Source: Trema orientale (Eukaryota > Streptophyta > Magnoliopsida > Rosales > Cannabaceae). From it: a stretch of DNA of 64,000 nucleotides. The stretch spans positions 737,207-801,206 of the forward strand of contig JXTC01000079.1 in the NCBI GenBank assembly GCA_002914845.1, given 5' to 3'. Positions 23,590 through 34,818 of this stretch are shown here, one piece after another. Positions within the stretch are counted from its first letter, which is position 1. Every line of letters starts with the position of its first letter. The position numbers were made by a program, and so were the translations under genes. The notes under the pieces were generated by a model that was not told where the DNA came from, did not search any database, and worked only from the letters and a program-made list of their open reading frames with translations.

Positions 23590-23865
23590 ATTTTATAATA
23601 GTCTCTTATGACTAAAAGATAATATTAGTTATAAGTTGTCACTAATATACTTTTAGTTACAACTCTTTACATATAGTAATGAAATTTGTGGGGACTAAAA
23701 ATAATAATAATTGTATTTTTTGTGAATAAAACTTTTAATCCCAAACTTTATAGTCACGGTACAATGACAATACATTCTTTTAGTTTACTAAAAAAAAGTT
23801 CTTTTAATCACGAATTTTTCTCTTTTAGTCACAATTTTTTCTTTTTTTTTTTCAGTAGTATAGCC
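23590..23865. repeat. AT-rich repeat with TTAGTCACAA motifs, CACTA-like
   Basis: Repeated short motifs of the type TTTTAGTYACAA / TTGTGACTAAAA occur across the stretch and it ends in a poly-T plus CAGTAGTA. Such subterminal motif arrays are typical of non-autonomous CACTA elements, but no clear CACTA terminal pair is visible. Confidence 0.3.
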
Positions 23866-24559
23866 AGGTAAAAAGGAAAACCAGAATGCCCTTGCGGAGC
23901 TCAACTAAACCTAGTCATTACGACTATTTGGCCATCTTGAATGTGTCTAGTCAAGCTCGACAAGATCTAATTAAGTTTAAATGAGATTTTTTAACTCAAA
24001 AAATCACAAATTCAAGTTTCAAATGGACAGTCTTTAATTTCAATTAAAATTTAATGTTTGATGGGAAGGAAAATGGAAGAGAATAGAAAATGAGAAAGAA
24101 AAAAATGGTGTGGTCCAAAAAGAAATTTTTCCTCCTAAAATATAAAGAAAAATAGAGAGAAAACTAGTTTAGTAATTGAGTGAGAGTGAATTTACTAAAA
24201 TGTCTGTAATTTTATAATAACAATAGAGAGGGTAAAAGAGTTATTTTAAAATAAACTAGTTTTTGTTTCTCCATCCTTACTAAACAACCATAGTGGAGCG
24301 ACACTTTCCCAGTTTCCTTCCTTTCTTTTTTTTTTTTCCCTCTCTTATTTTCTTTCTTCTCTAGCAAACATAAGCTAGCCAAGGTGGAGATTTATCATAT
24401 GTGGTTAAAATTAGCTACAATTTAGCCAATAAAGAAGATATATACTTTATAGCTTGCCTTCTGTAGGTGTGGTAGTATCAAATCACTTCCGCGTGCTTTG
24501 TTCTCGTGTGCATAGACTAAGTAGGTGTGGAAGAAATTTGGTTTTTGGGACTTAGTTAA
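23866..24559. other. AT-rich spacer without recognisable genes
   Basis: No coding region, RNA gene or clear repeat boundary was found. Pyrimidine-rich runs are near 24325-24362. Confidence 0.5.
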
Positions 24560-24898
24560 AGTTAAACTGCACGATGATGCTATCTCTCTTGGGTACTTTC
24601 TAGAACTTGGAGAAAGAGAGTTTTCAGTTATTCTGTGTTTGTCTTTGGAGTATATGGTCTGAACATAACTATGTTGTTCACGGTGGTCTGGATTATTCTT
24701 TTGAAGCTTAAGTGGCTTTCATTGACTCTTTCCTCTGAGAATATGTAGCTGTGACACAATCTTTAAAGGTCAAAGAAGAGTTGAATTCAACTCTAACTCC
24801 AACTTGGTAGATCCCTCCCCAGGGTGCTCTCAAGGCTAATACAGATGCTTCGATAGAATTAACTAGGTTGGTTTGGGTTTTGTTGTTCGAAATCATAT

Positions 24899-25087
24899 GG
24901 GCTTGTTCGACATGTCTTTCAAAGATCTTTTGGGGCCCAAAATTACTTTTGAGATTTTTTGGATGAATTCTTAGAAGGTCTTTTATAAATTAAAATACAT
25001 TTTTAATGAAGTATGGATCCACTGGCTTTCCAAGAAGATCTTTTTAAACTTTTACTTTAGGAAGTAAAAGTTATCCCAAATAAGTCC
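24899..25087. mobile_element. MITE copy 1 of a family shared with 46734-46917
   Basis: Starts GGGCTTGTTCGACATG and ends AAATAAGTCC. It shares the interior landmarks AAAGATCTTTTGG, TTTTTAATGAAG, ATGGATCCACTGG and GTAAAAGTTATCCCAAA with 46734-46917. It interrupts the RNase H reading frame of the LINE fragment, so it inserted after that fragment was in place. Confidence 0.7.
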
Positions 25088-25214
25088 ATAATGCGTGTAT
25101 TGTGGTTGTGGGTTCTCAATATTTTTCTAGTATTTTCTAAGCTGAAACTGCAGAACTTTTTTCAATACGAGAGGCATTGTGTCACTGCCTGGCGTGCAAG
25201 GTCCCTGTGGCTAT

Positions 25215-25710
25215 TAAGTAGTGATTAAAGGTGGTAAAACGGGCCGGGCCAAATGAGCCTGCCCGCGGCCTGTCTTTATGGCCCGTTGGCCGGCCCGACC
25301 CGCATTAGAACGGATTTTTTTAAATTTTTTTAAAAATTTTTAAATATAAAATTTTTTCTAATACTTATAAATACACATTCTCTCACTTTTTTTTTTCACA
25401 CTTTCAAATTTCAATCTAATTCTAAATAATTTTCTTAAGATTTTCATTTTAAACTTTTTTTTATCAACTATTCAACTTATATACTTTTAGCTTATTTAAA
25501 TTTCTAATATTTTTGACTAATTATACAACTAATAATCTTATTTTTTTTAATTTGGGCCAAGAATAGGCTGGTCTGTTTTGGCCCGGCCCACTTAGGAGCC
25601 CAAGTTGGCCTACGGGCCGAGCCAGGCTCAAATTTTAAAATTCCGGCTCCATCCAGCCCGTTTTCTCTCCCAAACCTGGTTTGGGCAGACCGGGCAGTTT
25701 CAAGTCCAGC
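25215..25710. mobile_element. MITE-like insert with GGCCCGGCCC-rich ends
   Basis: GC-rich ends (AAACGGGCCGGGCC at 25238-25251; CGGGCCGAGCC and AGCCCGTTTTCTC near 25613-25665) flank a very AT-rich centre. The ends contain inverted copies of the CGGGCC motif. It separates two parts of the LINE fragment. A clean target duplication was not found. Confidence 0.45.
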
Positions 25711-25954
25711 TCTCCTCTTAGTCCTTCGGATTTCAATTATAGTGATGCTAAGTCTTTATTTAATTTTACTGGTTATGGTTTTTGTCAATTTATTTCTATC
25801 GTGGAAATATGGAGACCTATAAAATACCAAGAAAGGCTTTATCGTCAATAAGTGATATGTACTAAATTGATGCTTGTCCTTTATTTATTTCATCTTTTGT
25901 TCTAGACATTTTAATTCTATTTAATAAAAAGGACTTTCTTTCCCTATATATACA

Positions 25955-26959
25955 TAGTTTGATGGAAACGCGTGTAACAAAAAATCCATTGTCAAGAAAA
26001 CTGAATATTCAACAGTAGGTACTTTGGTCAAACTCTTAACCTCAAAAAAAGGATATATGTAAAAAGATGCCAATCATGCTATCCAATTTTCCACTGATTT
26101 AAGAATACGGAGGGAGACATTTGGTTAGTTGGAAAGTTCAAAAGGCCATCCTAGTCTTCGGGATGATTTTGAGATAGAGAATTAAGTAAATGATTTACCC
26201 TTGACATGTGCTAAGACCAAAAAAAATAAATAAATAAAAAAAGAAACACACACACAAGAGCCACTTGCATTTGTAAAGTAGAAATATCAGGCAACTGAAA
26301 ATCTCCGCAACCTACTTCCTTAATTTCTTGCGTAAATGGACCATCCCAATAAAGACCAATCAAATCGAGAAGCTTAAATGAGAAAGTGATGAGAAATCTA
26401 ATTCCTTTTATAAATTTACGAGCAACGATAGAAACAAACAAACACAAGTTTTGATTGTTCTTTAGCTTTTAAGAGATGAGAAAGACTTCCGTATCCACAA
26501 GGCATTTAGTAACTAGAGTTTCCTGTATGCATAGCATTGGTTGGGGGGGGGGGGGGGGGGGGGGGGGGGTAAGGTATTTGGGGAGGGTTTAACTAAACCC
26601 TACATATCGAACTAAAGGGTATTTAGAAACAAGAAGGAATCCTTGTACGTCATCTTAATTAGTTAGTGAAAACGGTCACACAAGTCGTGACTTATTTAAA
26701 TTGTTATCTGAATGTTAATTCTTAATCCTCATCATATTCATAATTCCAGCAAAATGGAATAGAAAAGTCCATTGGAATACTGGGACACCATACTGTCCCA
26801 CTATACGTCATACTATCATAGTTCATCATAATCCTCGGACTCCATTAAAAAGATTGAAATATACCTTAAACCAAGCTAACTAAGCATAAGCTGGCAGAAG
26901 CTTTGGTCGTTCCAAATTCATTTGTTTCGCATATCTTCTTGCTTAGTTTTTTTCTAAAG
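25955..26959 (+). promoter_or_regulatory. Duplicated upstream region of the first intact UGT85 gene
   Basis: Homologous to 32765-35955 in front of the second gene, apart from insertions present only there. Shared blocks include 26420-26540 with 34700-34815 and 26630-26959 with 35605-35955. It therefore holds the ancestral promoter. The TATA position of this copy reads TCCATTAAAA (26841-26850) where the second gene has TATAAAA. Confidence 0.7.
26543..26569 (+). repeat. Run of 27 G
   Basis: An uninterrupted poly-G tract about 390 bp upstream of the UGT85 start codon, followed by TAAGG and GGGGAGGG. The corresponding place in the second copy has no G-run. Long G-runs are unstable, so the exact length may be an assembly or slippage artefact. 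Confidence 0.9.
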
Positions 26960-28692
26960 ATGAGCTCAATCAGCGGAAGCAAGCCTCATGCAGTTTGTCT
27001 TCCATTTCCAGCACAAGGCCATGTAAACCCTATGCTGCAATTAGCCAAGCTGCTTCACTCAAGAGGCTTCCATGTTACCTTTGTCAACACTGAGTTCAAC
27101 CACAGGCGCTTAATCAGGTCCAGAGGTCCGGACTCTGTCAAGGGCCTAGAGGACTTCCGGTTTGAGACCATACCGGATGGTTTGCCACCGTCTGATCATG
27201 ATGCAACCCAAGATGTTCCGCTGCTATGTGACTCAACTAGAAAAAATTGTTCGGGTCCATTTAAAGAGCTGTTGCATAAGCTCAAGTGTTCTTCTGAAGT
27301 GCCTCCTGTTACTAGCATGATTATTGATGGGACCATGACCTTTGGGATAAAAGCTGCTAAGGAGTTGGGGATTCAAGAGGTTGTGCTGTGGACTGCCTCT
27401 GCTTGTAGCTTCATGGGGTACCTGCAGTTCGATGAACTTCTCAAGAGAGGCATTGTTCCTTTCAGAGGTACTAACTTTCTTGGACTGAACTTTATAAACA
27501 CATTATATATATATATATATATATGTGTGTGTATAATATACTTCATATAAGTTGAGAGAAAATCACTTGAGGTCTTTTCATGTCATCATTGATGCTTATT
27601 CTATATTGGGTTAAAAAACTTGTGACTTATTCTGTACCACTTTTCCTGCGAACTTGTCCAACTACTATGCCTATAAACATACCCTTCCTTTTTCTTTTCT
27701 TTATACTTTTTTGGTACATCAAAAGACGATTTAATTTCCCGTATGTTTCAGATGAAAACTTCATGCAAGATGGTACACTTGACACACCAATAGACTGGGT
27801 TCCAGGCATGAAAAACTTGAGGCTCAAGGACTTTCCAAGCTTCATGAGAACACAATCAGCCGACGACGTAATGTTCGATTTTCTCGGATCTGAAGCACAG
27901 AACTGCCTGAAATCTTCCGCAATAATCTTTAACACATTCCGCGAGTTTGAACATGAAGTACTAGATTCAATCTCAGCCAAGTTCCCCAACATCTACATTA
28001 TAGGACCACTTCCTCTGCTCAACCGTCACCTTCCAGCTGAAAGTCGAGTCAAGTCACTGAATTCAAGCTTATGGGCAGAAGACTCGACATGTCTCGAATG
28101 GCTCAACAGAAGGGAACCCAATTCGGTTGTGTACGTGAACTATGGAAGTATCACAACAATGACTAAAGAAAATCTCAGAGAGTTTGCCTGGGGACTTGCC
28201 AAGAGCAAACGCCCGTTTCTGTGGATCGTTAGGCCTGATGTTGTAACCGGTTCCGATTCAGCCACAGTTTTGCCTGAAGAGTTTTTTGAGGAGATAAAGG
28301 ATAGAGGGTTGCTGGCAAAGTGGTGCCCACAAAAGGAAGTTTTGGAACATTCGTCTGTTGGGGTTTTCTTAACTCACTGTGGTTGGAACTCCACTCTGGA
28401 GACTGTTTCTTCTGGTGTGCCCATGATTTGCTGGCCTTTCTTTGCTGATCAGCAAACGATCTGTCGTTTCGCTTGTACGACATGGGGGATTGGGGTGGAG
28501 GTGAACAATGATGTCAAACGAGATGAAGTTTCAGAGCTCGTGAAGGAGATGATGGAAGGGAATAAAGGAAAGAAAATGAGGGAAAAGGCTTTAGAATGGA
28601 AGAAGAAAGCAGTTGAAGCTACTGATATTGGGGCTGAATCTTACAATAATTTTGACAGATTGATAAGGGAGGGCCTTGGCTATGGTGGGTAA
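26960..28692 (+). CDS. UGT85A: UDP-glycosyltransferase, family 85, intact copy 1
   Basis: Two exons, 26960-27467 and 27752-28692, joined in phase 1 (PFR-G/D-ENF), give 482 aa, the usual UGT85 size. The start is ATG 26960 ([12 protein letters not shown]); an in-frame ATG at 26903 is not kept in the paralog and is not preferred. GT-B fold enzyme of the cytosol that transfers sugar, normally from UDP-glucose, to a small acceptor. His21 ([11 protein letters not shown]) and Asp123 (MIIDG) fit the catalytic dyad. The 44-residue PSPG donor box runs from Trp360 ([10 protein letters not shown]) to Gln403 (FFADQ) and contains [12 protein letters not shown]85 enzymes act on cyanohydrins, terpenoids, flavonoids and cytokinins; the acceptor here cannot be read from sequence. 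The intron is 284 bp with a (TA)n(TG)n tract near 27505-27533. Near-identical to the copy at 35956, so a recent duplicate. Confidence 0.95.
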
Positions 28693-29180
28693 GAAGTACT
28701 ATGTTGGCTTAGTTTGATTGAATTGTGTTTCATAAAGATAACTTCATTATGGTGTAAACTTGTGTGAGATTTATATGAACTCATGTTCTATGTATGTCTT
28801 TTATATTGGTGCACATGTAACTAATGCTTCATTAGCAAAATTAGCAAAAAAAAATGAAACCAGAGAACGAATTCAGCAGTCTGAAATCACATTCTCTGAA
28901 ATCTCGAGGTTTCTCTATAAAGAAGGAACGATAATTGAAGCTTGACGGAATTAAATTCGGTATACCAAATTCTAAAAAATATTTTTCCGTAAGGAACAAA
29001 AATAGTGACCCAGCCATCTGTGACTGTGACAATGTAAAAAAGTACAGATTGAATTGTAAATTTTGCTTCTATATCCAAACTGAAAATAAAAATACAAGAC
29101 ATCTACGAAGTCTATTCCAATCCCAAAGAATAATTTATAACGTAAGTTTTATAACTAATATCGATTGGAGAGGAATTAAT
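28693..29180. other. 3' flank of UGT85 copy 1, duplicated
   Basis: Homologous to 37723-38225 downstream of copy 2, including the shared block TGACGGAAT...TATACCAAATTCTAAAA. It contains the 3' UTR of the gene; no other gene is supported. Confidence 0.7.
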
Positions 29181-29931
29181 ATCCTATATTTAGTTCGTGG
29201 AGTGAAATTAGAATCAAAATGAGAATTGTAATGGAATGGAATGAGAATATGAATACAAACTTTATTACATTGTTTGGTTGAAAATTGGTAATTAGTGGGA
29301 TAAGAATTCCTGTGTTTGGTTAATAATGGAATGGAATAGAATAAGTGTTGTATTGACTATAATATCATTTTTCTGAATTTTATATATTTTTCAATTATTA
29401 AAATTTAGTTGATAAAAAGTTATTATTCCAAATTAAAAAGTTCATTCTTTATGTAATTAATTAGTAATATTGGAATAAAATAAACTACAAAAATTTATTT
29501 TCAATTTTGTAATTATTACTATTATGATTTAAAAAAATGATAAATGATTTTTAAATGTGTGTGAGTAACTTAATCTTAAAAAAGTAACAAAAATATAATT
29601 GCATCTTAAAAATCTGGAAAATAGTATTTCTATATGTGTGCAAAATGAGAAATAATGAATATTACTATTATTAAAATTCTTAAATGCATATAAGAAAGTC
29701 TACGTTTTGTGGGCAAAAAGGAAAATAATGTCAATTTAATTATAACTTAAGGAATAGAATGGTAATTCCTTAGAAGAAGCAATGGAAACAAAATTACACA
29801 AATTGATGAAAATAAGTTTCTATTGGAATGAGAATTTCAGTTACACTTTTCAAACCAAAGGGTAGAATCGGCAATTTAATGGAATGATCATTCCACTCCA
29901 ACACCCATTCCATCCAACCAAACACGCCCTT
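29181..29931. mobile_element. Non-autonomous DNA transposon, absent from the paralogous site
   Basis: About 750 bp of AT-rich DNA with GGAATGGAATG and CATTCCATCC-type motifs near its two ends and the outer end CCAACCAAACACGCCC. The paralogous sequence near 38215-38240 runs straight through without it, so it inserted after the segmental duplication. The left boundary is approximate. Confidence 0.6.
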
Positions 29932-30053
29932 AGAGTTTCACTTTCCTTTGCAAGTCCTTTAGTCCTTTTGTTAGAATGTCTCACAAGATAATTCTATCTA
30001 CGACGACAACCATGCCATTAACTGTTGGAACTTTACTTGTAGTCCCCAGAATA
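29932..30053 (-). pseudogene. DnaJ gene scrap: 3' UTR joined to part of the last exon
   Basis: 29935-30006 matches the DnaJ 3' UTR region at 38240-38312. From CAACCATGCC (30008) it matches last-exon sequence at 38668-38713 (VPTVDGMV part). About 360 bp between the two matches are missing, with CAACC at the junction. The match then stops. This is the cut end of a duplicated DnaJ gene. Confidence 0.7.
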
Positions 30054-30164
30054 GATTTGTGAATTCAGCACAGTTGAATGGAAATGAAAATGTATTATCA
30101 GAGGATCTGCAGAGCCTGAAACCATAACATCTATCAATTTAACACGATTTAATCATAACATCTA

Positions 30165-30420
30165 TAGATTGGTTAAGGAGGCTCGCAATGTTCGAGTTTG
30201 ATTGAATTGTGTTGAATGAAAGATCCATTGGTTAGAAAATGGATCAAATTTGTTGCTCTTTCATCATGTGGTTTGATCCAATGTACGGTGAACTTAAATT
30301 ATCTAGATGTCCTCATTTCTGTTTTTGCAACACCTAAGTGCTATGTTTCACAATACCAATAATTAAAACTGTTTTCCACAACGTTTTTCCCAACTTCTTT
30401 TCTGAAAGGTTAAAACCTAA
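30165..30420 (+). pseudogene. UGT85 3'-end remnant
   Basis: Starts in the last codons of a UGT85 gene (GATTGGTTAAGGAGGCTCGC, then GTTCGAGTTTGA) and continues through the 3' flank. It matches 9803-10070 behind the UGT85 pseudogene rather than the 3' ends of the two intact copies. Only the final ten or so codons remain. It marks where the next unit of the array begins. Confidence 0.7.
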
Positions 30421-31839
30421 AGTAGCTTAAGTTATATATGTTAATATTTCTGCAAAAACATCAGCAACATACATGGTTACCGTGTCATAATTTTCCCAAA
30501 AAAAAAATGTTGAGACCTAGTATGTTATGGTTCAAGTTTCAGACAGAGACAGCATATGGAAAAATCACTGTATAAATAATCAAACGGTCGCACTAAATTA
30601 CATACTAAGAACTGCCAAAGAGACTTCATAATGTTTTGATTATGACTGTTAAGTTCTTTAAGAGCTCAGAATTAGAAAATTAATTAGCAGATAAAGAGTT
30701 GTGTTAAACTGGTTATGATATACATTGTCTGAACTTTAAATTTTATTTTCTACAAGTCGTGGGATCCATATATTTAAACTTTGAACGAGTTTGTGCATGT
30801 ATACGATATATAGTTATTTTTATGAGTCATCTAGTCTCTTGCATCTGATAATTAACATGTAATGATTAGTCTTTATGTTTTCTAATAAGTTGTAGTCTTC
30901 TTCGCATTTGTCTTCCATAGTGGCCCTTTAGCTAGAGACCAGCTTCCATTAATCCTGTATAGGCCGAAATAGTTGATCTGTATAGTGCATGCACGTATTT
31001 AAGCACGAAAATAATGGAAGTAGAACCTTACAGCAAAAAAAAAAAGAATGTTAAGTTATATAAATTGACTTGACAAATAAATAGTGACTTGCTGAAACAG
31101 AGTAATAAATGATTAAATTAATAGTATGGACTTTAGCCAATGAATATGGAATAAGAGAGTTATAAATAAAATCACTTTTTCTCTTAGAACTGAAAATTCT
31201 CCTTTGCACTCTTTTTCCTTTTTACTGTTCTTTTCTTTTTTTCCTCGACAAAATATCAGAGATGGAATTGTCATATCAATTATAAACCACCCTAGGTAAA
31301 GGGGTAACTGTGATTTTATCAGCACCCTCTTTGACTTCTCACATTCTATAACCATAGCACTCCTAGATTTTGGCCCAATGACAAATTGTTTTTGTTAAAT
31401 AATTGTGAAATTTAGGATCAGTTTTTTTTTTAAACCTTATATTTCACAAATACGTGCTTTTATTATTAGTAACTTTTATATCTTTTTTTTATGTATATAT
31501 TTCATGTGTAATTTCTCGTAAAACATATAGACTTTTTTTTTTATACATGGCTGTTTTAAGATTTAACTTTTGTCATTTAACAGCCAACTATGTGTTTAGC
31601 AATTTTGTAACAAAATACTATTTTAATTAGTAGATAAATGTCAACTAATTTGGAGAAATTTAGAGGCAAATTTGGCACTTTATACTGAAAAAAATGCTAT
31701 AAAACAAAAAAATTCTGAAAAACTCAACCCCGTGAATTGCTACCGAGCCTAATTTCCTCTAAATAATACATCAACTTGCCCTTAACTTGGTAGTTAGCAG
31801 TTAGGATACTTATCCATTCTAATTCGTACTTTTTCAGAA
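30421..31839. other. AT-rich spacer between array units
   Basis: Weak similarity to 10080-10140 at the left edge; otherwise no gene, RNA or clear repeat was recognised. Confidence 0.5.
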
Positions 31840-32336
31840 AATTGTATCCGATCCGTACATGGTGCAGATTTCAGAAATCGTATCCAATCCAATCCGCAGA
31901 AAACTTTTCAACAAATTTGCGGATTAGATGGGTTACTTTAAATCAATTATTTGGGCTAGTTAATAAGTCGTTATACTTTGGCTTTATGTTGTTTTCTTAT
32001 TACGTATTATTCATTTTTTGCACAGATTTGAGTATTTTATTACAAGTTTAGCCATTACTCATTATTTTAGCATTTTTTTTATTTTAAAAAACACATACAA
32101 TCTATTAAAGTCTAAAATAAGCATGTCAAACAAATAAGCAATACAACATATATGAATTATAAAAAAAGTCATGTNAAATACGGATTGGATTGGATCGGTT
32201 ATTTTTACAATAAAAATATATCTCGTCCGCAGAAGTACGAATTTCAGAAATCTAATCCAATTCAATCCGCACATGTATCGATTGGATTGAATTGAATTAT
32301 GTGAATTGGACTGAATAATTTGGATTTTGAACATCC
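31840..32336. repeat. Repeat rich in ATCCAATCC / GGATTGGAT motifs
   Basis: Both halves contain inverted copies of ATCCAATCC(A)ATCCGC (31880-31900; 32178-32195; 32260-32275) and the motif TTTCAGAAATC. The right end reads TTTTGAACATCCCTA, a common hAT-type MITE terminus. The left end is not clear. It contains the isolated N near 32175. Confidence 0.4.
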
Positions 32337-32885
32337 CTAATTAGCACTACACAACTAACTATGGTTAGAGGAAGAGTAAACGCCCTCTATTTGTTCTTAA
32401 TGTGGCCCCAACCACATGGCATGCTCTAATTTGTCTGTTGAAATTCACACTGTTCAATTCCGCATATCTTCTGTCATGGAAAAGTCTAATTGTTATAAAA
32501 TATTTCAAAAAAGTCATTCACCCTATGATAGATTATTTTACAGGGTAACTGTACAGGGGATAAGAAAGCTTATAATTTGATCCTCTTCGCACTTTGATTG
32601 ACAAATAAAGCCATATAATCCAAGACTTCCAAAGCAAAAGAGATGTAGATTGGACGAGGAAATCAGTGGAAGCTGCTAATGTTGTAAAGATTTTCTTTCA
32701 CTAATTTTAATGATAAATCATGTTCCTCCAATTACTAGAAATAACTAAACTAATTATAATTTAGTTAATTTGATCGAAACGTGCGTAACAAAAGATTCAT
32801 TATCAACTAGAATTTTAGACTTGAGAAAATTGAATATTCAGTAGCAGGTATTTTGGTGAAACTCTTAATCTTATCCTCAAAAAAA

Positions 32886-33565
32886 GAAGGGTTTCTAGCA
32901 CAAATGGTTCCTGAACTATCCAATTTGTAGTAATTTTGTCCTCAAAGTTCTAATTGTAGCAATTATGTTCCTAAATTTTCTAATTTGAAACAATTTAGTC
33001 ATTGGATTGTCTAAATTGCTCAGTACTTAAATTTTTGACCAAAAATACATATAAGAAGCACATTTTATCATTTAAAAGCGTATTTAATAGAAAATAAACT
33101 GAATAAGGATTATGTTTCTGAACTTTCCTGAAGCAATTGGTCATTATTTTTTCTAAATTGTTACTTGCATAAATTTTTGACAAAAAATACACATAAAGAG
33201 CACATTTTACCATTTAAAATTATATTTAATGGAAAATAAACTGAATAAAAGAATTTAAAGAGAAGGGAAAATATATTATTCGCATATTTTTTTGTTTTAC
33301 AGTTGCAAATTTAGAAAAAAAATTTCTGTGATAATTTTTGCTATGTTTAAAATTTCAAAATTACCTTTCGCATAGATTTTTAGATATTATGCTATCACGT
33401 AAGCCTCACTCGTGTTTGTGGTCAGAATTATAATAGTAAGTTACAATTCAGACAGTTTAAAGATCAAATTGCATCAAATCGAAAAATGTATACACTTAAT
33501 TGCCATAATTAGAATTTTAAGGACCAAATTACCATAAATTAAATAGTTCAGGAACCCTTAATCCA
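32886..33565. mobile_element. Insert with long inverted ends, absent from copy 1
   Basis: The left end AGGGTTTCTAGCACAAATGG continues with GAACTATCCAATTTGTAGTAATTTTGTCC. The right end is the inverted version (GGACCAAATTACCATAAATTAAATAGTTCAGGAACCC). Copy 1 has an uninterrupted A-rich site at the matching place (about 26043-26065), so the element entered only this copy. Confidence 0.7.
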
Positions 33566-33956
33566 AAAAAAAAAAAAAAGTAAAAAGATGGCAATTATGG
33601 TATCCAATTTTCCACTAATTTAAAGTAAAGAAGACATGAATTTGACAAAAGGCCTTCCTAGTCTTGGGCATGATTTTGTCCTTGACATATGCTAAGACCC
33701 ACACACACAAAAATAAAAAAAAATAAAAAAAATAAATGAAAGAAAGAAAGAAAAAAACAAAGCGCCACTTGCATTTGTGAAGTAGAAATATCAGGCGACT
33801 GAAAATCTCAGGAACCAACTTCATTAATTTATTACATGAATAGACCACCCCAATCAGGACCACCCCAATCAGGACCACCACGTACAGATAATGGTGGTTT
33901 GCTTATGAGAAAGTGATGAGAAATGGAACGACTTTTACTAATTTCTTGTATATGAC

Positions 33957-34682
33957 TAGGGGTGACAATTCGTGTTGTCGTGTCATATTCGTGTCGTGTC
34001 GAGGCATATATATAACGAGTAATTACCAAACCCAAACCCGACACGTTTATTATTCGTGTCATGATTTGTAAACCCACACCTGACACGCTAAATAAACAGG
34101 TTAACCTGTGAGCGACACATTTAACACGTTATTTAAATAGGTCGTATTCAAATCGTGTCTAACGTAACACGATCTGCTAACTTGTATACTGCTAACCCGT
34201 TAATTGAACTCAATTTAACATGTTAATGTTAAATATGTTGTATTTGGTTCAACTTGACATAACGTAATAACCTATTAATTTTAACATGTTAACCTATTTC
34301 ACATTTTCAATATAACTTAATATAATCTATTAATTTATTTTATATTTCCAATATAACCAAGCAACCATAATCAAATAAATATAACACACAATCCAAAGTT
34401 TAAAACCAAAATAAAACTTTCAAATTTTAGTATATAAAATATAAAAGGGAAGTTTTAAGTCTTGGTACACACAAGATAATACAATGTCTCAAAAAATTTA
34501 ATCGTGTTAAACGGGTCAATTTCAGGTTTAACAAGTTAACCTGCTAATGATCTATTATTTAATCGTGTTTAATCGGGTTTAACCTGTTTTGACTTTTACC
34601 TGTTTAAGACAAACCCAAACCCGCTAACTTCGTGTCGTTTTCGAGTCGTGTTATCGTGTCGTGACCTAAATTGCCACCCCTA
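33957..34682. mobile_element. hAT-like non-autonomous element rich in CGTGTC
   Basis: The left end TAGGGGTGACAATT and right end AATTGCCACCCCTA are inverted repeats. An 8-bp duplication TATATGAC is present at 33949-33956 and 34685-34692 (a TA precedes the right copy). Inner ends carry many CGTGTC/GACACG motifs. The 8-bp duplication fits hAT. Copy 1 has the empty site around 26390-26425. Confidence 0.8.
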
Positions 34683-34818
34683 TATATATGACTTATGAGC
34701 AAAATGGAAACAAACAAACAAAAGTTTTGAATGTTGTTTAGCTTTGAAGAGATGAGAAAGAATTTCGATCTACATAGCATTTGGTAGCTAAAGGTTCCCC
34801 GTATACATAGTATACACA

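Larger units (their letters stand above)
24560..25740 (+). pseudogene. Fragment of a LINE ORF2 (RNase H end), split by two insertions
   Basis: Translated + strand pieces match the zf-RVT/RNase H end of plant LINEs: LWSIWSEHNYVVHGG near 24633-24680, WIPPQGALKANTDAS near 24807-24852, VGLGFVVRNHMG near 24865-24902 (after a frameshift), then, beyond a MITE, AETAELFSIREALCHCL near 25141-25190. A second insert (25215-25710) separates this from a tail near 25720. Frameshifts and inserts make it dead. It is unrelated in position and orientation to the LINE at 15-21 kb. Confidence 0.6.
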
